Of a stretch of 64,000 nt of DNA, positions 18,901 to 25,878 are shown piece by piece. This stretch comes from CAZADA01 sp964568975 (GTDB lineage Bacteria > Pseudomonadota > Alphaproteobacteria > Caulobacterales > Maricaulaceae): assembly GCA_964568975.1 (NCBI GenBank), contig CAZMSO010000018.1, forward strand, positions 1-64,000, given 5' to 3'. Under the pieces are notes generated by a model. That model had not been told where the DNA came from. It did not search any database and saw nothing but the letters and a program-made list of their open reading frames with translations. Position 1 is the first letter of the stretch. Every line of letters begins with the position of its first letter. The position numbers and the translations under genes are program-made.

Positions 18901-19980
18901 TTCCAAGAGGCCGTCGCTTGTCGTCCCGTCGATGAGCACGTCGCCAGACACCGTCACATCCACCGCGCCCGTGTTTCCTAGGCCGGACGTCGTGTTGCCC
19001 ACTTGCGCGCCGTTCGTGATCTCCAGCGACCCGGCCGAGATGGTTAGGTCGCCGCCGTCAGCGGTGTCCTCGGGATCCACAAACGCGCCGATGCCGGAGC
19101 TCAGCCCGCCAGCATCCTCCCCATCCGCGCGCAGAAGGCCGTCCGTCGTAATGACGATGTCCGCGCCGGTCACGGCGTCATTCGCGCTCGTAATCAGGAC
19201 GCTGCCGTCGATAAGGGTCAGCGTCTCGGCCTCCACCCGAAACTCTGGATCCTGTGCGGCGGCGTCGGCCAGCAGCTCCAAGCGGCTGTCATTGGCGAGG
19301 CTCACATCCCCGCCCGCGATCGTCACGGAATCGGAAAAGACGATGCGGGTGTTGTCAAAGGTGATGTCGCCCGCCTCAGCGCCCAGAAAACCGAAGGACT
19401 CCGGCGCCGCCGCGACAAACGCCGAAGCCGCGGAGTCCCCCAGCGCCAGAGTCGAGCCGTCGGCGAACACCAGCTCATCGGCCGTCGACACCGCAAAGCC
19501 CGCCGGCACATCGACCGTCGCGGCCGCCCCAAACGTCACGCCATTGGGATTGATGAAGTAGACGTCCGCCTGGCCGACTTGGGAGCGCAACAGGCCGTCA
19601 ATCTGGCTTGGGTCGGCGCCCGTGACGCGATTCACCAGATTGGCGATGTCGCTTGGGCCGGTGAACGTGGCCGAACCGCCGGCCGCGACATTAAAATCGG
19701 CGAAGCTGTGAAAGAGGTTGTCGCCCGCGCGGGTTCCCCCGCTGATGACGGTGTCAAGGGCCGAGCCCGACAGCACGGTGTCTGTGGACCCGTCCGTGGT
19801 GATTTGGCCAAAAGCGGCGCTGGGCGTCACGACCAGCGCCACGCCCAGGCTTGCGCCCAGAGTTGCGCCCAGGCTTGCGCCCAGACTTGTGCTCAAACGC
19901 ACGCCGACAACCGTTGAGAACGCGACCGCCGCCCGCGCCGCCGCCGCATGGACGCCCGTGTCTTTCCGTCCGTGGGCCAT
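15931..19980 (-). CDS. filamentous-haemagglutinin-like two-partner secretion exoprotein
   Basis: A 1349-residue protein. An extended signal region (residues 1-60) contains SLGA repeats and ends near AFGQ. The TPS domain (about 60-310) has FHSFADFNV, ANLVNRVTGADPSQIDGLL, VYFINPNGVTFG and SFGFLGAEAG, the FhaB/HMW-type secretion and folding module. About 900 residues of right-handed beta-helix repeats follow, of the form GDGGxITVxADSLxVxxxGxIS. The only two cysteines are 1285 and 1338, at the extreme C-terminus. It should be exported by the FhaC-like protein encoded at 11553-13277. It is the first gene of the operon. The repeats make its role adhesive or structural; no toxin domain is seen. Confidence 0.93.
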   Translation of the reverse strand: MAHGRKDTGVHAAAARAAVAFSTVVGVRLSTSLGASLGATLGASLGVALVVTPSAAFGQITTDGSTDTVLSGSALDTVISGGTRAGDNLFHSFADFNVAAGGSATFTGPSDIANLVNRVTGADPSQIDGLLRSQVGQADVYFINPNGVTFGAAATVDVPAGFAVSTADELVFADGSTLALGDSAASAFVAAAPESFGFLGAEAGDITFDNTRIVFSDSVTIAGGDVSLANDSRLELLADAAAQDPEFRVEAETLTLIDGSVLITSANDAVTGADIVITTDGLLRADGEDAGGLSSGIGAFVDPEDTADGGDLTISAGSLEITNGAQVGNTTSGLGNTGAVDVTVSGDVLIDGTTSDGLLETRFFTASEAGGESGAIALAADDIVVSNGANVFIETVGDGDSGDIIITATTLRLASGADLEARTFGAGDGGAVTLILADGLVVDGFGSIIQTAVGAGGTGRGGNLSIESANTDIVSGGRIATTTSGAGDAGVLTLDTGLLSIMTAGDILTSTFAEGRGADAFINADAITIDGFLSGIFSQVSQDATGAGGALTIAADSLMLTNLAQINGLTEGVGNGGDITVNVSDVMLSSGAQVSAATSASANASSVTFNVDTLSLLSESRIVTFTSSDGRGGDITVDASDAVSVDFLSVVDAGAGEFASGRGGDISISADLLEVIRAAQVNTSSNGTGDAGDISIDVNRLDVLSGGSVQATAFGAGSGGVVTVNAADAVTVDGSVDVDFGDGVIARLVSLIATQAGRDAADAGSVTVVTDALTVSDEGLISTSTLGGAQAGDIVIEARDVTITSQGGIDALAFGAGRGGDIAITAAGTVRVESEGEVEASTVLDATGDAGSIVITADAVEVTSAGEIVSDSRSMGDGGIIAIDANTVLVSDFGEVSGTTSVSGEGGGITITASDSLTVSTGGVIETNSILGGSGDGGTITVTADSLNVIDDGEISADTTGSGDAGPIVLNARVLTLNSSSRISANTGTFETPADDGALPEFGDAGLVTVNVERAFLSDSARITSTTRGGGGATTIALNVGDQLILDGSGASITSEALDGATGSAGGVVIDAPGATIALAGGAQITTASAQPNADGEIAGVEIRAGRLIVDGFREDDDPGATPPTNLAQRTQITSSATGAGGDAGRVTIQANQIQLTNGGLITTNSATGEAGDISLSLPQSGSLSLLSGAITTTAEAGDGSGGAILAASPGAVVLQNALIEALGETAGANVQVDSRFLLEAFEPVSTVAVNGTLNLDAQLGDVTAGADPLEAGFLSAVDELNARCLVQRAGEASTLSITEPGPAARPQPSPLQSLGLYAGVAAPRPQQAARAAAAGVCEELRRHATRAP
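19845..19895 (-). repeat. in-frame 15-bp tandem repeats in the exoprotein signal region
   Basis: Imperfect copies of the unit TTGCGCCCAGGC (plus-strand reading, 12-15 bp spacing) encode SLGASLGATLGASLG. The unit length is a multiple of three, so slippage would change the length of the signal region without breaking the frame. Confidence 0.6.
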
Positions 19981-20031
19981 GGCCCGCGCCCCCCGGCTGC
20001 TTGACAGCGGCCTCTGTTTTCAAACGGAAAG

Positions 20032-20050
20032 GTGTCCCAATCAAGGACAC
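20032..20050. promoter_or_regulatory. inverted repeat upstream of the exoprotein gene
   Basis: GTGTCC-N7-GGACAC, a perfect 6-bp dyad, lies about 52-70 bp upstream of the exoprotein start and just beyond the purB stop. It could be an operator for the secretion operon, or a small hairpin in the purB transcript. There is no functional evidence. Confidence 0.35.
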
Positions 20051-20075
20051 TGACGCGCCGGGCGCGCCGCGCCGT

Positions 20076-21407
20076 TCAGCCGGCGGCGCTGGCGGCGGGC
20101 GCGCCGTCGCCGAACACGCGCGCGAAAATCGTGTCGACATGGGCGATATGGCGCTCCAAGTCGAACAAGGCGTCGAGCCGCTGGGACGACAGCGCGCCCG
20201 TGATCACGGGATCGAGCGCAAGCTGGTCGCGGAATGGCGCCGCGCCGCGCCAAGTCGCCATCGCCGCGGCCTGGACGCGGGCGTAGGCCTCCTCGCGGCT
20301 GAGCCCCGCCTCCGCCAGCGCAAGCAACACGCCTTGGGACGCATGAAGGCCCCCCAGTCGGTCCAAATTCTCGCGCATGCGCTCGGGATAGACGACGAGG
20401 CCGTCGACCACGCCCGCCAGCCGATGCAGCGCAAAGTCGAGATGGATCGTGGCGTCGGGCGCGATCGCGCGCTCAACGCTGGAATGGGAGATGTCGCGCT
20501 CATGCCAGAGCGCGATGTTCTCAAGCGCGGGGATCACCGCTGAGCGCACCAGCCGCGCCAGGCCCGTCAGGTTCTCCGTCAGCACCGGATTGCGCTTGTG
20601 CGGCATGGCCGAAGAGCCTTTTTGGCCCGCCGCGAACTTCTCCTCGGCCTCAAGCACTTCCGTGCGCTGGAGATGACGGATCTCCGTGGCCAGCCGCTCC
20701 ACCGCGCCCGCCACGACCCCAAGCGTTGAGAAGAACGCCGCATGGCGGTCGCGGGGGATGATTTGAGTGGAGATGGGCTCCGGCGTCAGGCCAAGGGCGG
20801 CGGCGACATGGGCCTCCACCGCCGGGGCGACGTTCGCAAAGGTGCCGACCGCGCCGGAAATCGCGCAGGTCGCCACCTCCGCACGCGCCGCCTCAAGCCG
20901 TCGGCGGGCGCGATCGAACTCCGCATAATGAGAGGCGAGCTTCAGCCCAAACGTCGTCGGCTCGGCGTGGACGCCGTGGCTGCGGCCCATAGTCAGCGTG
21001 CGTTTGTGCTCAAAAGCGCGCGTCTTCAGCGCCGCGCGCACCCGGTCCACCCCCTCAAGCAAGAGGTCGGCCGCGCGCGCCAGCTGCACGGCGAGACAGG
21101 TGTCCAGCACGTCTGAGGAGGTGAGCCCATAATGCACATGGCGCGCGGCGGGTCCGACAATCTCGCCCAAATGAGTGAGGAAGGCGATGACGTCATGGCG
21201 CACCTCGGCCTCGATCGCGGCGATGCGCGCAAGGTCGAACTCCGCGTCGCGCGCTTTCCAAACCGCCGCCGGCGCGTCAGCGGGAATCACGCCCTCAGCG
21301 GCCAGCGCGTCGCAGGCATGGGCCTCAATCTCGAACCAAATGCGGAATTTCGCACGCTCCGACCAGATCTCGGCCATGGGCGCGCGGGTGTAGCGGGCGA
21401 CAGCCAC
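20076..21407 (-). CDS. purB: adenylosuccinate lyase
   Basis: A 443-residue fumarase/aspartase-superfamily enzyme that catalyses two elimination steps in purine and AMP synthesis. The signature loop SSAMPHKRNP is intact, and TSSDVLDTC, MGRSHGVHAEPTTFG and the N-terminal FRIWFEIEAHACDAL are typical. GTG 21407 was chosen because family members begin with a short ARYTRPEM-like segment and CGGAG lies about 7 nt upstream. The internal ATG nine codons on would cut this conserved start. It is monocistronic, with a terminator of the preceding gene upstream. Confidence 0.96.
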   Translation of the reverse strand: MAVARYTRAPMAEIWSERAKFRIWFEIEAHACDALAAEGVIPADAPAAVWKARDAEFDLARIAAIEAEVRHDVIAFLTHLGEIVGPAARHVHYGLTSSDVLDTCLAVQLARAADLLLEGVDRVRAALKTRAFEHKRTLTMGRSHGVHAEPTTFGLKLASHYAEFDRARRRLEAARAEVATCAISGAVGTFANVAPAVEAHVAAALGLTPEPISTQIIPRDRHAAFFSTLGVVAGAVERLATEIRHLQRTEVLEAEEKFAAGQKGSSAMPHKRNPVLTENLTGLARLVRSAVIPALENIALWHERDISHSSVERAIAPDATIHLDFALHRLAGVVDGLVVYPERMRENLDRLGGLHASQGVLLALAEAGLSREEAYARVQAAAMATWRGAAPFRDQLALDPVITGALSSQRLDALFDLERHIAHVDTIFARVFGDGAPAASAAG

Positions 21408-21503
21408 AAAGCGCTCCGGGGTTGCATCGCAGACCAGCGAGCGCGCACCCAAACGCCGCGCGCGCGCAGCGTCAAGTCAGCACGCGGTTGGCGCGAGGAC
21501 GCA

Positions 21504-21532
21504 AAAAGGCCCCGCATCCAGGGCGGGGCCTT
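21504..21532 (-). terminator. rho-independent terminator after the YHS gene
   Basis: Read on the minus strand: AAGGCCCCGC, a 7-base loop, GCGGGGCCTT, then TTT. A GC-rich 10-bp stem with a T-run makes a classic intrinsic terminator. It lies 43 bp downstream of the YHS-protein stop and upstream of purB. Confidence 0.85.
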
Positions 21533-21574
21533 CCAATCGCCTGCGACGTCGCGCGCAGACGGCGGGCGGTCGCC

Positions 21575-22048
21575 TTACTTGCGACCCGGCTTAGCGGCGG
21601 GTTCCGCTTCGAGCGTCGCCCACTCTTCATCAGCACCGGCGATGTATTCGTCAGTATCCTTTGACCAACGGCGTTGAATGCCTTGGTTGAAGTTCAAATA
21701 CAAAACGCCGTCCACGACCGCCCACGCTTCAGGGTCGGTGCGCACTTTCTGGCCGTTATAGGCGGCGTAAGCGCAGTGGCCGTCATAAGCGGGGGCGTAC
21801 GTCGCCGGTTCCGCGACGAACAGGTCGAGGTTTTCTTGAGACGCAAACAGCCAGGTGGAGCCATTGTACTCCGTGGAGAAGGCCTCATCGCCGGGCGTCG
21901 CTTCGCCGACGGTGTGGTACGCGACCGCGTCATAGCCGGACACGGCGTAGCCGTCGCGGTTGAGGTATTGCGGGCCCGCAAACGCAGCGCCGCCAAAGGC
22001 GATGGCCGCCAAGACAGCCAAGACCGATTTCATAAAGTGGGTGTGCAT
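21575..22048 (-). CDS. secreted YHS-domain protein
   Basis: A 157-residue protein with a signal peptide (about residues 1-25, AAFAG). The YHS-type region contains RDGYAVSGYDAVAYH, YNGSTWLFASQENLDLF and GHCAYAAYNGQKV. Secreted YHS proteins of this type are common in Proteobacteria; a metal-binding role is suspected but the function is not established. A Lys/Glu-rich tail ends the protein. GGAGG sits 7 nt before ATG 22048. It is a single gene with its own terminator. Confidence 0.9.
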   Translation of the reverse strand: MHTHFMKSVLAVLAAIAFGGAAFAGPQYLNRDGYAVSGYDAVAYHTVGEATPGDEAFSTEYNGSTWLFASQENLDLFVAEPATYAPAYDGHCAYAAYNGQKVRTDPEAWAVVDGVLYLNFNQGIQRRWSKDTDEYIAGADEEWATLEAEPAAKPGRK

Positions 22049-22160
22049 GACGTCCTCCAAATCCGATGCCCTCACCTAGGCCGATCGACGGCGTCCCGGC
22101 AATTCAACGGTGTGCACGTCCGCACGCGTCTTTGTGAGCGGCCGTGACGCCGCGCCCCGC

Positions 22161-22201
22161 TGCGCCGCCCCTGTCTGCGCCGCGCCTGTCTGCGCCGCGC
22201 C
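22161..22201. repeat. short tandem repeat, 15-bp unit x 2.7
   Basis: The unit TGCGCCGCGCCTGTC is present in three near-identical adjacent copies in the 181-bp gap between the YHS and M28 genes. It looks like simple replication slippage. No function can be assigned. Confidence 0.75.
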
Positions 22202-22229
22202 GGGGCCCCCTGGCCGCCCCTGGCTGCGC

Positions 22230-23183
22230 TCACGGCTTTGTGGACGCGCCCGCTGTCGTCAGGGTCGCAAGGTCGGCGTCGGCGGCGCGCACCGTCGCCA
22301 GCACCGTCTCCACCGCGCCGACGAAGAAGGCTTCCGGGATCTGCTCCGCATCATCGGTGGGCTTGTGGTAATCGGCGTGATCTTCCACCCCGAAATACAG
22401 AAACGGCACCCCCGCCATGTGGAACACCCCGTGATCGGACGCGCGCGTCCAGTCGTCAAGGCCAAGCTCTGGGCGGTCATGGCCCTTCAGCAGCGTGATC
22501 GGCGCGGCCGCCGCTACAGCGTCCACGACAGGAATGAGCGCGGGCGTGTGGTGGGTCCCCGCCACATAAAGCTCGCCCGTATCGCCGCGCGACACCATGT
22601 CGAGATTGATGTTGAGGGCCATCGCCGCACGAGGGATCAGGCCGCTGTCCATGAACGCGGCCGCGCCGCGCAAACCCAACTCCTCTGCGTCAAAGAACGC
22701 AAACACGGTGTCGTGGCGCGGCGGCTGCGCCGTCAGCGCGCCTGCGATCGCCAAAAGCGCCGCGGTCCCGGAGGCGTTGTCGTCCGCGCCGTTGAAGGTC
22801 ACGCCGTCGATCACGCCGAGGTGATCGTAATGGGCCGTCAGCACCAGCACATGGCCGTCGGGCGCCGCGCCGGCGACCCGCGCGAGCACATTCGTGGCCG
22901 TGATCGGGTCAGCGTCCACAGGCGCGCCCCGCGGCGCCGTGGCGAAGGGCTGCTCATAGCCGGACGGGTCGAGGGGCGCGACGCCCAACGCCTTCAACCG
23001 CGCGATAATGTAGGCGCGCGCGGCGGCGGAGCCGTCTGTGTCGGGCGCGCGTCCGCCGCGGGCGTCATCGGCCAAATAGCGCACGTCCGCCATCAGCGGC
23101 GCGACCTCGATCGCTTGGCGCGCGTGTCCCGCGAGCGGACTGCCGACAACCGCCGCAACTGCAAGGATGACGGAAAGCCGCAT
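22230..23183 (-). CDS. secreted M28-family zinc metallopeptidase
   Basis: A 317-residue protein with a signal peptide (residues 1-22). M28 metal-site motifs are present in order: TAHYDHLG (His, Asp), GADDNASGTAALLA (bridging Asp), FFDAEELGLRG (catalytic Glu-Glu), NLDMVSRG (Asp) and a late DHADYHKPTDD (His). It is predicted to be a di-zinc aminopeptidase in the periplasm or outside the cell. AAAGG lies upstream of the ATG. It is divergent from bolA. Confidence 0.93.
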   Translation of the reverse strand: MRLSVILAVAAVVGSPLAGHARQAIEVAPLMADVRYLADDARGGRAPDTDGSAAARAYIIARLKALGVAPLDPSGYEQPFATAPRGAPVDADPITATNVLARVAGAAPDGHVLVLTAHYDHLGVIDGVTFNGADDNASGTAALLAIAGALTAQPPRHDTVFAFFDAEELGLRGAAAFMDSGLIPRAAMALNINLDMVSRGDTGELYVAGTHHTPALIPVVDAVAAAAPITLLKGHDRPELGLDDWTRASDHGVFHMAGVPFLYFGVEDHADYHKPTDDAEQIPEAFFVGAVETVLATVRAADADLATLTTAGASTKP

Positions 23184-23303
23184 CGCGTTATCCTTTCACC
23201 GGCGCGCACGCGCCCTCTTGCGTCGCCGCGCCGCGCCGCACTTATCGAGCATGGCGGATCCCAACGCCAACGCCAACCGCGACCCCGCTGAAGGAGCGCT
23301 CCC

Positions 23304-23534
23304 ATGCCTATGCCCGCCGCCGACATCACCGCCCTCATTAAAGACGCGTTCCCGGACGCCGTGGTCGACATCATCGACCTCGCCGGGGATGACGACCACT
23401 TCAAAGCCCGCGTCGTCAGCCAGGCGTTCGCGGGCAAATCTCGGGTCGAGCAGCACAAAATGGTCTACGCCGCGCTCAAGGGCGCGATGGGCGGCCAATT
23501 GCACGCCCTCGCCCTAGAAACCGCCGCCCCGTGA
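23304..23534 (+). CDS. BolA/IbaG-family protein
   Basis: A 76-residue single-domain BolA protein. The helix-turn region FAGKSRVEQHKMVYAALKG carries the conserved R..QH..V.....G signature, and ALALETAAP is the usual final strand. BolA proteins act with monothiol glutaredoxins in iron-sulfur and iron homeostasis, but no grxD lies next to it. AAGGAG is 7 nt before ATG 23304; a second ATG lies two codons on. The stop overlaps the next gene's GTG. Confidence 0.93.
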   Translation: MPMPAADITALIKDAFPDAVVDIIDLAGDDDHFKARVVSQAFAGKSRVEQHKMVYAALKGAMGGQLHALALETAAP

Positions 23535-24436
23535 CCATCGACGCCGCCGCGACCCCCGCCAACCCGCCGACGCCCCGCGACCGACACCCGGCGGCTCGCG
23601 CATCGCCCCAACCGCGTGACCCCCTGCGCGCGGGCGCGGGGCCGCTTCGGCTCGGCTTCGGCGTCTCCGGGCCCTTGGGAACAGCGCTGGTGAGCGACAA
23701 CGCCGCCCACGCGCTCATTCACCAGGCGCTCGACGGGGGCGTGCGCGTGTTCGACACCGCGCCGTTTTACGGGCCGTTCGCCGAGCGCCGGCTCGGCGCG
23801 GCCTTAATGCGGCATGCCTTAGGGGCGGAGGCGATAGTGAGCACGAAAGTCGGCACAGTCTGGCGCGGCGGTCGCGCCCATAAGGATTTTTCCGTGGACG
23901 GCGTGCGCCGCTCGATGGACGCCAGTGCGGCCGCCCTTGGGCGCGCGACGCTGGACGTGGTGCTTGTCCATGGCGCGCCGCCAGAGGCCCTGAGCGACGG
24001 TTTGCTCGCCGCCCTCGCCGCGTGGCGCCGCGACGGCCGGGTGCGCGCCCTTGGTGCGTGCGGGCGCGGCGCTGAGCTTGATCCCGTCATCGCGTCGGAT
24101 GTGTTCGATGTGATCATGACGCCCATCGCGTCGGATCTCCCACCGGACGCCGCAGCCCGGCTGAACCGCGCGCGCGCGGCGGGGATGACCATGGTCGCGA
24201 TTGAGGCGCTGCGCCCCGCGCTCGATCCCTGGCGCGCGCCGCGGCGTGTCTCCGACTTATGGCGCGTCGCGCGCACGCTGGTGCGCCGCCCGCCGCGGCG
24301 GACCGCGTCATCGCCCACGATTGCTGCGTGTCTTCGCGTCGCGCTGGCGCGAGCGGACGTCGTGCTCGCCACCACGACCCGCAGCGCGCATTTGACGGCG
24401 CTGATGCACATCGCCGGCGCTGAAACCCAAGCGTGA
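23531..24436 (+). CDS. aldo/keto reductase family protein
   Basis: A 301-residue TIM-barrel oxidoreductase of the AKR type. FDTAPFYGPFAERRLGAAL contains the catalytic Asp and Tyr, STKVGTVW the Lys and VLVHG the His. The middle part resembles D-threo-aldose 1-dehydrogenase-like members, but the C-terminal cofactor region is shorter and Arg-rich. The start is a GTG in the bolA stop, so the two are co-translated. An ATG start is not available nearby. Substrate unknown. Confidence 0.85.
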   Translation: MTIDAAATPANPPTPRDRHPAARASPQPRDPLRAGAGPLRLGFGVSGPLGTALVSDNAAHALIHQALDGGVRVFDTAPFYGPFAERRLGAALMRHALGAEAIVSTKVGTVWRGGRAHKDFSVDGVRRSMDASAAALGRATLDVVLVHGAPPEALSDGLLAALAAWRRDGRVRALGACGRGAELDPVIASDVFDVIMTPIASDLPPDAAARLNRARAAGMTMVAIEALRPALDPWRAPRRVSDLWRVARTLVRRPPRRTASSPTIAACLRVALARADVVLATTTRSAHLTALMHIAGAETQA

Positions 24437-24445
24437 CCTGACCCG

Positions 24446-25723
24446 ATGGCGCGCGTCCCGCTGTCCAGCACCTTTGATCTCATCGTGGTCGGCGCAGGCG
24501 TTGTCGGCGTGGCGACGGCCTATTGGGCCGAACGTGCGGGCCTTGCGACCTGCGTGATCGACCGCCGCGGCGGCCCGGCGCGGGAGACAAGTTTCGCCAA
24601 TGGCGCCCAGCTGTCCGTCAGCCACGCCACGCCCTGGGCGAGCCCGCAAGCGCTTGCGCAAATCGCGGGCTGGCTGGTGAGCCGCGACGCCCCGCTGCAC
24701 GTGGCGTGGCGCGCCGGCCTCAGTGACGCAGCGTGGCTGGTGGCCTTCGTGCGCAACGCCACGCCCGCGCGGGCCCGCGCCAACCTCATCGCGGCGGTGC
24801 GTCTGGCGGCGTACAGCCGCGCGCAAATGGACGCCATCGACGCCGCGGAAGCTCTCGATTACGGGCGGCGCGCCAGCGGCATTGTTCATATCTATCGCGA
24901 TCCGCGCGCTTACGCCGCAGGCGTGCGCGCTGCAGAGATCATGACCGCCCACGGCGGTCCACGCGCGCCGCTGCAGGTGTCAGACCTCATTGCGCGCGAC
25001 CGCGCCTTCACCGCAATCGCGCCGGACCTCGCGGGCGCGACATGCGCGCCCCTCGACGGCGTCGGCGATCCCCACGTCTTCGCCACAGCCATGACGGACC
25101 GTCTCGCGCGCCGCGGCGTCGCGCTTGGGTTTGACGCCGAAGCGACAGAGCTCGCGGAAGACGCCGGCGGCGTCAGCGTCCGCGCCTTCATGGAAGGACG
25201 CGCCGTCACGCTAAGGGCGCGGCGTGTGGCGCTGTGCCTCGGCGTCGCGACGCCAGACCTGCTGGCGCGCCGCCAGCGACCGCCCATCATTCCGGTTAAA
25301 GGCTATTCCGCCACCATCCCGATCACGGACGCCGCGAACGCCCCGCGCGCGGCGGTGATTGATGACGAACATAAGCTCGTCTACGCCACCCTTGGCGATC
25401 GCTTGCGTGTGGCGGGCATGGCGGAGGTGCGCGGGCGCGACCGGCGGCTCGACCCCCGGCGCGCCGAGAGCCTGGTGGCGCGCGCGCGCGCGACCTTTCC
25501 TGAGGCCGGGGATTATGACCGCGCGAGCTTCTGGACGGGCTTGCGGCCGATGACGCCTTCAGGACTGCCCGTAATCGGGCCGGCCGCCCCCGGGGCGCGC
25601 GTGTGGATCAACGCCGGCCACGGCGCTCTCGGCTGGACCATGGCGGCGGGCGCGGGCCGGCTTTTGATTGATCACATGCTTGAACGCACCGCCGAGATTC
25701 CCTGGCCGCCACGGGACGCCTAA
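24446..25723 (+). CDS. FAD-dependent D-amino-acid dehydrogenase-like oxidoreductase (DadA family)
   Basis: A 425-residue DAO-fold flavoprotein. The dinucleotide motif is VVGAGVVGVATAYW (residues 14-27), and ETSFANGAQLSVS and PWASP are hallmarks of DadA. The C-terminus has FWTGLRPMTPSGLPVIG and INAGHGALGWTMA. It probably oxidises D-amino acids to keto acids at the inner membrane, passing electrons to the quinone pool. The start is 9 bp after the aldo/keto reductase gene, so probably the same operon. No alanine racemase is nearby. Confidence 0.88.
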   Translation: MARVPLSSTFDLIVVGAGVVGVATAYWAERAGLATCVIDRRGGPARETSFANGAQLSVSHATPWASPQALAQIAGWLVSRDAPLHVAWRAGLSDAAWLVAFVRNATPARARANLIAAVRLAAYSRAQMDAIDAAEALDYGRRASGIVHIYRDPRAYAAGVRAAEIMTAHGGPRAPLQVSDLIARDRAFTAIAPDLAGATCAPLDGVGDPHVFATAMTDRLARRGVALGFDAEATELAEDAGGVSVRAFMEGRAVTLRARRVALCLGVATPDLLARRQRPPIIPVKGYSATIPITDAANAPRAAVIDDEHKLVYATLGDRLRVAGMAEVRGRDRRLDPRRAESLVARARATFPEAGDYDRASFWTGLRPMTPSGLPVIGPAAPGARVWINAGHGALGWTMAAGAGRLLIDHMLERTAEIPWPPRDA

Positions 25724-25878
25724 GGCCGCCGCGACGCCATCCGTCAACGGAGCGCCGCGCGCTTTGTCACGCTTGCGCCCAGGCTGGGGCGATGCGACGC
25801 CATCGCCATCTGCGCGCCTCATCCGCGGCGGACGGTGCGCGGCGCTGCTTTGGGGACACGCCCGTTTTGGAGACGCCG

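Noticed and set aside
18398..19561. A 387-codon plus-strand frame opposite the exoprotein.
   Set aside because: Ser/Pro/Ala-rich antisense frame caused by the repeat composition of the beta-helix gene.
22161..22201. The 15-bp repeats as a CRISPR array.
   Set aside because: Units are adjacent without spacers and there are no cas genes in the window.
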